Assembly (NCBI GenBank): GCA_964552655.1
Contig: CAZKHG010000005.1
Location: 45,212-109,211, forward strand
Source: CAZKHG01 sp964552655
GTDB lineage: Bacteria; Bacteroidota; Bacteroidia; Bacteroidales; Tenuifilaceae
Length of the DNA stretch: 64,000 bases
Reading direction: 5' to 3'
The notes beneath the pieces are model-generated. The model was not told the origin of the DNA, did not search any database, and saw only the letters and a program-made list of their open reading frames with translations. Position numbers and translations under genes: made by a program. Below, in pieces: positions 58,474-64,000 of this stretch (the stretch's first letter is position 1; each line of letters starts with the position of its first letter).

Positions 58474-59397
58474 TTAGAACATCTGAAGGATTAATTCAAG
58501 TTTTTGTGGCATCGGGAGTTCTGCATCAATCCAGCTGATTTTGATCCCGTATCGTTCCATCCTCCGGAACCAGGTCATTTGCCGTTTGGCAAACTGGCGA
58601 ATGGCTATATTCAACCCGTTAAACATTTCGTCCCAGGATATTTCCCCTAAATAGAATTGAGTTACAAATTTGTACTCCAGCCCGTAATATAAAAGGTCAT
58701 GGGGTTTAATCCCCGAATCAATTAACCCTTTGATCTCCTCAACCATTCCGGCATCCAGTCGTTGTTTCAGGCGTTCAGTAATTCGTCTTTTTTCAGTAGC
58801 CCTATCGTACTTAACTCCGATAACCAGGCTGTTGATTTTTGGGAACGAGTTCTCGTCCAGCTTAACATCCTTCTGGTACTCCTCAATTTCAATTGCCCGG
58901 ATGATCCGTTTACGGGTATCAATATCCGTTTGGTTATGGAGTTTTTTGTAGGATGCAAGGATCTTAATCAAATCCTCGTCGCTTTTACCTGAAAGGTCTT
59001 TTCTTAGCTCATTATTTTCCGGAACCGGGATCATCTTGTAGCCCTTTAAAACCGATTCAAGGTATAATCCACTTCCACCGCAGAAAACAGGAAGTTTCTC
59101 CCGGTTTTTAATTGACTTAAAAGCTTTCAGAAAATCAGACTGGAATTGAAAAACGTTGTACTTATAACCAGCATCCACAATATCAATCAGGTGATAAGGT
59201 ATTTTCACCCCATCAACCATATAATCGTCATAATCTTTACCTGTTCCCAGGTTCATTCCACGGTAAACCTGCCGGGAATCAGCGCTGATAATTTCACCAT
59301 TCAACACCTTTGCAACATGTGCAGCAAGTCGGGTTTTCCCACTGGCAGTAGGGCCCAGAATTGTAATCAAATCATATTTTCTCTTGTCTTTATGCAT
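58474..59397 (-). CDS. miaA: tRNA dimethylallyltransferase
   Basis: This enzyme adds an isopentenyl group to A37 of tRNAs that read UNN codons. The protein of about 307 residues begins with the P-loop ITILGPTASGKTRLAA (about 11-26) and has SADSRQVYRGMNLGTGKD, IPYHLIDIVD, VFCGGSGLYLESVLKG and RKRIIRAIEIEEY, all MiaA signatures. The C-terminal QFAKRQMTWFRRME is typical. ATG 59397 is chosen because the frame to 59412 starts with TTG. The length and all motifs are complete. Confidence 0.95.
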   Translation of the reverse strand: MHKDKRKYDLITILGPTASGKTRLAAHVAKVLNGEIISADSRQVYRGMNLGTGKDYDDYMVDGVKIPYHLIDIVDAGYKYNVFQFQSDFLKAFKSIKNREKLPVFCGGSGLYLESVLKGYKMIPVPENNELRKDLSGKSDEDLIKILASYKKLHNQTDIDTRKRIIRAIEIEEYQKDVKLDENSFPKINSLVIGVKYDRATEKRRITERLKQRLDAGMVEEIKGLIDSGIKPHDLLYYGLEYKFVTQFYLGEISWDEMFNGLNIAIRQFAKRQMTWFRRMERYGIKISWIDAELPMPQKLELILQMF

Positions 59398-59428
59398 TAT
59401 ATCATCTTTCAAATGCAGTAAATTTAGC

Positions 59429-59436
59429 TAATTTTG
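59429..59436 (+). promoter_or_regulatory. Candidate promoter (-7 with partial -33)
   Basis: TAATTTTG fits TAnnTTTG, and TTTC at 59407-59410 lies 18 bases before it, close to the usual -33 position. It would drive the Yip1-like and smpB genes. Confidence 0.45.
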
Positions 59437-59500
59437 CAAACTATCCTATTTCACTTAGGATCACAGTAGGTAAAACATACTATAGATAAAATTGTTTGTG

Positions 59501-60064
59501 ATGAAGATCAAGGAAACCATATCGCGACTTTACCAGATTACCATTTACCCGGGTGATGCCTGGCCAGAAGAAAAAGTGCTTGACGATAATGTAGGTGAAC
59601 TTCTGAATAATTTTTTAACCCCTGTTTTAATAGCATCTGCTTTTACGGCTTTTATTGGAATATCCATGCATACCTCGGATAATATGTGGCTGGCATTCCG
59701 GCATTTTCTGGCCATTATTGTTACAGGGAACTTAGGGGTTTTAACTATTGCCTTGGCCGTTAATAAACTCGCCCCTTCCTTTGGTGGAGAAAGCGATTTC
59801 ACAAATTCATTTAAGCTGGTAATCTTCTCATCGTTCATTTACCTACTAGCCATCTCATTAAGTAAAATTTTCCCCTCTATCAGGTATCTTTTCCTGGCCA
59901 TCAGCTTGTATGGTATGTTCATATACTTTGTGGGCTGTGAGTTTATGCTGAAGATTAAAGATGAAAGGAAGGTCGGTTTTACCCTGATATCATTCCTGAT
60001 ATTTGTCCTTGTATTCTTTCTCCTTGATCTTTTTAGCGGGATATTATTTGCCCTCAAATTCTGA
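59501..60064 (+). CDS. Yip1 domain-containing membrane protein
   Basis: This protein of about 187 residues has five transmembrane helices and the Yip1-like layout. A short cytoplasmic N-terminus with YPGDAWPEEKVLDD is followed by TMs at about 38-55, 68-88, 110-128, 133-150 and 165-185. Yip1-type proteins in bacteria are uncharacterised membrane proteins. The start at 59501 (ATG) is preferred to the TTG at 59492. smpB starts six bases after its stop, so the two genes are probably co-transcribed. Confidence 0.8.
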   Translation: MKIKETISRLYQITIYPGDAWPEEKVLDDNVGELLNNFLTPVLIASAFTAFIGISMHTSDNMWLAFRHFLAIIVTGNLGVLTIALAVNKLAPSFGGESDFTNSFKLVIFSSFIYLLAISLSKIFPSIRYLFLAISLYGMFIYFVGCEFMLKIKDERKVGFTLISFLIFVLVFFLLDLFSGILFALKF

Positions 60065-60070
60065 TAAGGA

Positions 60071-60520
60071 ATGAATAATAATGTCAATATAAAGAATAAA
60101 AAAGCGTATTTCCAGTTTGAGGTAATTGAAAAATTCACTGCCGGACTTGTGCTCAGCGGGACAGAAATTAAGTCTATCAGGATGGGAAAAGCCAGTTTTG
60201 TTGACTCGTACTGCCATTTCGAAAATAATGAGCTTTGGGTAAAAGGGTTACATATTGCAGAGTACGATTGGGGAACTTACAACAATCATGATCCCAAACA
60301 GGAACGTAAACTTTTGCTGAACCGGAAGGAGCTGAATAAACTTCAGAGACGCTCGCAGGAAAAAGGGCTCACCATTGTTGCACTCCGGCTTTTTACCAAC
60401 GAAAAAGGGTTGGCCAAGCTTGAGATAGCGTTGGCTAAAGGCAAACAAACCCATGATAAGCGCGAAGATCTTAAGCACAAGGATGCAAAAAGGGAGATGG
60501 ACCGTGCAAGAAAGAGGTAA
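60071..60520 (+). CDS. smpB: SsrA-binding protein
   Basis: SmpB binds tmRNA and positions it on stalled ribosomes for trans-translation. The 149-residue protein has the standard beginning NIKNKKAYFQFEVIEKFTAGLVLSGTEIKSIR (split over about 5-36), the SFVDSYCHFENNELWVKGLHI segment and a basic tail ending in KREMDRARKR. The length is normal. It follows the Yip1-like gene by six bases. No tmRNA gene was recognised in the window. Confidence 0.96.
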   Translation: MNNNVNIKNKKAYFQFEVIEKFTAGLVLSGTEIKSIRMGKASFVDSYCHFENNELWVKGLHIAEYDWGTYNNHDPKQERKLLLNRKELNKLQRRSQEKGLTIVALRLFTNEKGLAKLEIALAKGKQTHDKREDLKHKDAKREMDRARKR

Positions 60521-60539
60521 ATTCTTATTCTGTTTGTTC

Positions 60540-60998
60540 TCATTCAGACTCCAAACCCAACTTCAAACGCAAAATATCAGCCTCCAGCTTTGCAGTTTCA
60601 GCCGTGTTGGTTTTCATGATTGGCATAATTGGCTTTTTGTGAGCATCGTAAAGAACGATCCTGTAATCCCTGTCTGAAATATCCAGGGACCTGCTTCCCC
60701 TGCTGTAAACCCGCCATGTTCTGTTAGATTTTTCAACCCCAATCCTGAAAGCCGAATCGATATTAACCCAACGACCAACAGGGATAATCCCAAACAGGTT
60801 ATTGCAAAACTTAACTCTTTTCCCCTCCACGTCAACCAGTGTGCTGGTGGAAGTGAAACCCACAAATGCCCCAAACACAATTAGAATTAGGCCAGCAATA
60901 GTAAAATATATCAACACAAGCCCTGCCAGGAATATAGTTACCCCTGCTATTGTTCCTACTGGACCAAAGGACTTATCGAGCGGGTAGTTTGTTCTCAT
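60540..60998 (-). CDS. Hypothetical membrane protein, two helices and soluble tail
   Basis: This protein of about 152 residues has two closely spaced hydrophobic helices near the N-terminus (about 15-50; GTIAGVTIFLAGLVLIYF and AGLILIVFGAFVGF), followed by a cytoplasmic strand-rich tail (about 55-150) with DIDSAFRIGVE-type and RGSRSLDISDRDYRIVLYD segments. This may be a PH-like fold, as in other membrane proteins of this style. The ATG at 60998 is preferred to TTG 61010. It is convergent with smpB (20 bp apart). The function is unknown. Confidence 0.68.
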   Translation of the reverse strand: MRTNYPLDKSFGPVGTIAGVTIFLAGLVLIYFTIAGLILIVFGAFVGFTSTSTLVDVEGKRVKFCNNLFGIIPVGRWVNIDSAFRIGVEKSNRTWRVYSRGSRSLDISDRDYRIVLYDAHKKPIMPIMKTNTAETAKLEADILRLKLGLESE

Positions 60999-61171
60999 AA
61001 ATTCAATCAACTTGCAATTAAATGTTAAATGTATAAAAAATAAATTTTAGATTTTTTTTCGAATAAAAAATCAACTTTTGTATTTTCAACCAATGCTTTT
61101 GTTTTTTAAAATAAAAGCACTATACTTGATAAATATCTCTTTCGCATAAATCGCCTCAAATCTCAACTGTT

Positions 61172-62350
61172 ATGAAAAATTCCCCTCTACTTTCCATCAG
61201 TGCAAGGATTCTTCTTTTCCTGGCAGCATTGATTTTCATGCTGATTAACTTTTCAGTTCTAAATGCAGCTGAAGAGAATACAATTAAAAGGTTCATTGTT
61301 GGTAACGGGCAACTTTTCAGCGAGAGTTCAAGCTATGATGAAACTTTTCTGGATAAAAATAACAATAAAATAGTAAAACCCACTGGAATAATCGGACAGG
61401 TAACAAAAGGGCAAGGAATTCAGACTATCCATCGGATCAGGTTTTCCCGTATGCAGGTAACCCTTGACGATGGCCGGAAGGGTTGGGTTGATATTCAATT
61501 GGTTTCGCCCTCCCCGGAAAAGGATGCCTTTTTGCTGCACGGGGTTAAGTTGGGTGAGCTGATGAAAAGCCCCGGAAGCGCTGATCCGGCAGTAACAATA
61601 AACAGCACTAATAAAAACACCAAGTTCAAAAGGAGAACACCCCTAAGGGTACTGGAATGGCAGCATCAGGAGGAAAAGAATAAGAACCGGGTTTTTCAAT
61701 CCGGTAAATGGTGGGCCAAGGTAGAGATAGAAGGTTACTCTGGCTGGATTGAGGGTTCGCGTTTCAGGTTTAAAAACCAGATGTTTGACAGTGCAATTCC
61801 CGCTATCTGGTATCCAATTCATTGGATATCCAACCTCCTTGGTGATGGTTTTTTTGCCGGTCTGTTTATTTTATTCCTGATGGTTGTTCCCATGACATTC
61901 GGGTATTTCATTGCAAGAGCAATCTCAACTAAGCTGAAATTTCTGCCCAATTTTATCCTCTACTTAATAATCCTTATCATAGCTTTGCCCATTTATCTAT
62001 ATACCTTCATGAGCGTTTACGATGCTTCCACTTTTAACCGGGGTGATATTCTAATGCTGAACCTATACGGGTTACTGGTTTTTTTTACTGCTGCTGGTAG
62101 CTTTGCGTATATAAGAAAAAATGTTTACTACAGAAGGTGCCCCGGCTGCAGGCTATGGAAAGGGAAACAATACGATAGTAAGAAGTTGAGCGAATCCATT
62201 ACCACAACTAAAACCACCTGGCACTATTCTGATGGAAGCCAGAAGAGTGAAGTAAACACAACCACAATTGAAAGCTGGAAGGATTCCTGCTGCTGCGAAA
62301 ACTGCGGGTATTGCTGGGCAATACACCGAATAGAAACGAACAAGACCTAA
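61172..62350 (+). CDS. Membrane protein with SH3-like domain and Cys-rich zinc-ribbon-like tail
   Basis: The 392-residue protein has a signal or anchor helix (LLFLAALIFMLINFSVLNA), an SH3-like stretch (about 70-110, GIIGQVTKGQGIQTIHRI and DDGRKGWVDIQLV), a second related segment (about 150-205), three transmembrane helices (about 225-250, 263-285, 297-317) and a tail with two cysteine knuckles: RRCPGCRLWKG and CCCENCGYCW. The pairs resemble a split zinc ribbon and follow the membrane region, so they lie in the cytoplasm if the topology is as usual. No family is recognised. A hairpin terminator follows 10 bp after the stop. Confidence 0.72.
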   Translation: MKNSPLLSISARILLFLAALIFMLINFSVLNAAEENTIKRFIVGNGQLFSESSSYDETFLDKNNNKIVKPTGIIGQVTKGQGIQTIHRIRFSRMQVTLDDGRKGWVDIQLVSPSPEKDAFLLHGVKLGELMKSPGSADPAVTINSTNKNTKFKRRTPLRVLEWQHQEEKNKNRVFQSGKWWAKVEIEGYSGWIEGSRFRFKNQMFDSAIPAIWYPIHWISNLLGDGFFAGLFILFLMVVPMTFGYFIARAISTKLKFLPNFILYLIILIIALPIYLYTFMSVYDASTFNRGDILMLNLYGLLVFFTAAGSFAYIRKNVYYRRCPGCRLWKGKQYDSKKLSESITTTKTTWHYSDGSQKSEVNTTTIESWKDSCCCENCGYCWAIHRIETNKT

Positions 62351-62360
62351 AACTCCAAAA

Positions 62361-62380
62361 AACCAGCCTTAGAGCTGGTT
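62361..62380 (+). terminator. Terminator after the SH3-like/Cys-rich membrane gene
   Basis: A seven-base stem AACCAGC/GCTGGTT with a 6-base loop is followed by TTTTATTG. Confidence 0.8.
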
Positions 62381-62400
62381 TTTTATTGTGATACTTATTT

Positions 62401-62757
62401 TCATTTTGATTTTAAATTATTCTCTACAACCCTAAATGCTACAATCCTCCTAATTAAATCGAATGGAATAGGCTTATTGAGCGGAAACTGCACAGAACCC
62501 TTACCTTGCTTAAAACTTGACAATTCCACCGAAAACTGCCTGTGCCCTGAGGGTGTTGCATAAAAGCCAATATGATTTTTGAAAGCAGCAAAATAGACCA
62601 AAGGTCTGCCGTTTGTCTTGTATGCAGGCATTCCATAGGCAATACTTTCAACTGCTTCAGGTGCAACCTGCTTAATTGTACCACGGATCTGTTTCAGAAT
62701 TGCCTGAACCTCCACTGGGAAATCCGATATATAATGGTCAACATTAACCGAATTCAT
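62401..62757 (-). CDS. DUF1801 family protein (YdhG-like)
   Basis: The 118-residue small alpha/beta protein has the DUF1801 pattern: VDHYISDFPVEVQAILKQIR start, APEAVESIAYGMPAYKTNGRPLVYFAAFKNHIGFYATP (split over about 33-71) and KGSVQFPLNKPIPFDLIRRIV end. Members are linked to iron handling (frataxin-like) in some bacteria, but the function is mostly unknown. It stands alone between the terminator of the previous gene and the histidine kinase gene. It is complete. Confidence 0.88.
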   Translation of the reverse strand: MNSVNVDHYISDFPVEVQAILKQIRGTIKQVAPEAVESIAYGMPAYKTNGRPLVYFAAFKNHIGFYATPSGHRQFSVELSSFKQGKGSVQFPLNKPIPFDLIRRIVAFRVVENNLKSK

Positions 62758-62845
62758 TGGTTTCTTAATTTAAGAAAATATCGTATCAAAACAATATTGA
62801 TTCAATTCCCTCGCCGTTTAAATTCAACAATAACTTGCTTATCTA

Positions 62846-64000
62846 TCAATGGTTTATATAATCATCATTTTTGGGTAATGAAAACGAAAAAGTTGAACCG
62901 CTTCCAGCTTTACTCTCCACCCAAATCCTCCCTTTATTCTTTTCAATAAATTCTTTGCAGAGAATTAAACCCAGCCCGGTTCCTTTTTCATCCTGGGTAT
63001 CAGGGGTTGAATAATTTTCTGTGATATTGAACAATTTACTAATCCGTTCATTTGAAATCCCAACTCCATCATCCTTAATGCTCACAGTTAACATACTTGT
63101 CGTGTTCTCCTCAACTGAGATTGTAATTTTTCCGTTTGGGTTAGTAAATTTTAGAGCATTTGAAATTAAATTACGTAAGACTGTACTTATCATTTCTTTA
63201 TCGGCAAAAACCTTGCTTTGAGCAGTAATCATGTTTTCAATAACGATTGATTTTTGAACAGCAACACCACTTAATAAATCCAAGGCTTCTTTCACAATGG
63301 GTGATAGGTCCAAATATTCAGGTTTGAATTCCATTCTACCCGTTTGAGATTTTGCCCACGTTATAAGATTGGTAAGAAGATCCATTGCCCTGTTGGACGA
63401 GCTTAATATCATTCCTGCAATATCCTCAATTTTTTCAACGTTGTTTTCCTTAACCGCGTCAACCAGAAGTTCACTAAACCCGATAATTGAACTGAAAGGG
63501 GATTTTAAGTCATGGGCAATTATGGAAAAGAATTTATCTTTTGTAGCATTTAATTCTGTTAACCTTAACTCATTGTCTTTGATTTCAGTGATATCGTAGC
63601 ACGAACCGATATAACCCAGAAAGGAATTATCCAGATCGTAAAAAGGTCTTCCGAAATCACGGATCCAACGATACTCGCCAGATTTATTTTTCATCCGGTA
63701 TTCCATTAAAAACGCTTCTCTTTTATCAAAGGCTGTAACATAGGTTTGTAAACAAAAATCAAAGTCATCGGGGTGGACCCCTTCCGCCCAACCATTTCCA
63801 AATTCTTGCTCCATGGTTCTCCCGGTAAATTCAAGCCAGGTTTTATTAAAATAGTCGCATTGTTTGTCTAATCGGGAGCGCCAGATCAGGGCAGGGAATT
63901 CCTCAAAAATTTTTATATACAATTCTTTTGCTTTCGAAATCTCAATTTGCGATTTTTTAAGAGTTGAAATTTCATGCTCAAGCTCTTGAATTCTTTCTTC
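62846..64000 (-). CDS. PAS-domain sensor histidine kinase (cut by the right window edge)
   Basis: The visible C-terminal 384 residues hold a coiled-coil-like stretch, a PAS domain (about 30-150, IFEEFPALIWRSRLD and VHPDDFDFCL), a HisKA domain with the phospho-acceptor His in FFSIIAHDLKSPFSSIIGF, and an HATPase domain (N box LRNLISNALKFT, G box KDDGVGIS, GTGLGLILCKEF). The reading frame stays open to base 64000 and begins there with Glu codons, so the start lies beyond the window. An internal TTG at 63920-63922 could be mistaken for the start. The kinase is soluble as far as seen. No response regulator is next to it within the window. Confidence 0.92.
   Translation of the reverse strand, partial: EERIQELEHEISTLKKSQIEISKAKELYIKIFEEFPALIWRSRLDKQCDYFNKTWLEFTGRTMEQEFGNGWAEGVHPDDFDFCLQTYVTAFDKREAFLMEYRMKNKSGEYRWIRDFGRPFYDLDNSFLGYIGSCYDITEIKDNELRLTELNATKDKFFSIIAHDLKSPFSSIIGFSELLVDAVKENNVEKIEDIAGMILSSSNRAMDLLTNLITWAKSQTGRMEFKPEYLDLSPIVKEALDLLSGVAVQKSIVIENMITAQSKVFADKEMISTVLRNLISNALKFTNPNGKITISVEENTTSMLTVSIKDDGVGISNERISKLFNITENYSTPDTQDEKGTGLGLILCKEFIEKNKGRIWVESKAGSGSTFSFSLPKNDDYINH

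Noticed and set aside
63920..63922. TTG as the start of the right-edge histidine kinase
   Set aside because: The frame stays open and coiled-coil-like to base 64000, so the gene continues beyond the window.
1..64000. CRISPR array, tRNA, rRNA, insertion sequence or prophage
   Set aside because: No regularly spaced repeats, tRNA T-loop signatures, transposase or phage structural genes were recognised.

Overview
The window looks like a chromosomal segment of a Bacteroidota bacterium, probably an anaerobic or microaerophilic member of the Bacteroidales/Marinilabiliales type. The DNA is AT-rich. Most starts lack an obvious Shine-Dalgarno, and several intergenic regions carry the Bacteroidota -7 element TAnnTTTG. 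Gene content fits as well: a Bacteroidota-type AMP nucleosidase next to holA, a reg_prop/Y_Y_Y sensor kinase, an OmpH/Skp chaperone, futalosine-pathway menaquinone genes, SpoIIE-type phosphatase, DivIC, and an alpha/beta-fused 2-oxoacid dehydrogenase E1. About 61 protein genes are supported. I saw no rRNA, tRNA, CRISPR array, transposase or prophage, so this is mostly stable backbone with some specialised redox cassettes.

Left part (1-5.5 kb): a minus-strand sulfur cluster (DsrE-like, TusE-like, DUF1641, sulfide:quinone oxidoreductase-like) faces a Crp/Fnr regulator. That regulator has FNR-type cysteines, and a perfect FNR box lies just before its start. Then comes a peroxide-defence cassette of a PerR/Fur regulator, a DPS-like thioferritin and a peroxiredoxin, closed by a strong terminator. 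From 5.5 to 18.3 kb there is housekeeping: a class V PLP enzyme, an HsdR-N nuclease-like protein, AMP nucleosidase, holA, a rhomboid protease, a class IV aminotransferase, YqgE, fused E1, a FlgO-like protein, GTP cyclohydrolase I, a PTPS-II-type pterin synthase, and the menaquinone genes mqnB and mqnD. mqnD is split by an apparent one-base loss in an A run.

Middle part (18.5-37.3 kb): two superoxide dismutases with different metal signatures flank a SpoIIE-type phosphatase. They are followed by a nitroreductase, a GroES-like protein, an OmpH/Skp protein, a glycosyltransferase, DivIC and ThiS, then a large periplasmic-propeller histidine kinase, ThiF, a DUF364 protein and a HEAT-like protein. 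Two very large paralogous minus-strand proteins come next. They join receiver domains (one degenerate, one intact-looking) to a PEP-synthase-type ATP-grasp domain, but lack the phosphohistidine and PEP-binding domains.

Right part (37.5-64 kb): NADP-glutamate dehydrogenase is followed by a three-gene NADH-linked iron-sulfur flavoprotein complex. Its third subunit fuses a 2Fe-2S domain, a GltD-like flavoprotein, ferredoxin domains and a formate-dehydrogenase-like domain that has lost its catalytic Cys/Sec. After a ferritin-like protein and an SH3-like lipoprotein comes a tungstate/molybdate uptake operon with a ModE-like regulator, then P5C dehydrogenase. The remainder holds envelope and peptidase genes (GT-C protein, M28 and S9 peptidases), a GNAT enzyme, miaA, a Yip1-like protein, smpB, several small hypothetical membrane proteins, and a PAS histidine kinase cut off by the right edge.

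Read together, the window describes an organism handling sulfide, peroxide and superoxide under changing oxygen supply, with a menaquinone-based electron chain and NAD(P)H/ferredoxin-level electron transfer tied to glutamate metabolism. The most unusual items are the fused electron-transfer subunit and the tandem receiver/ATP-grasp proteins.
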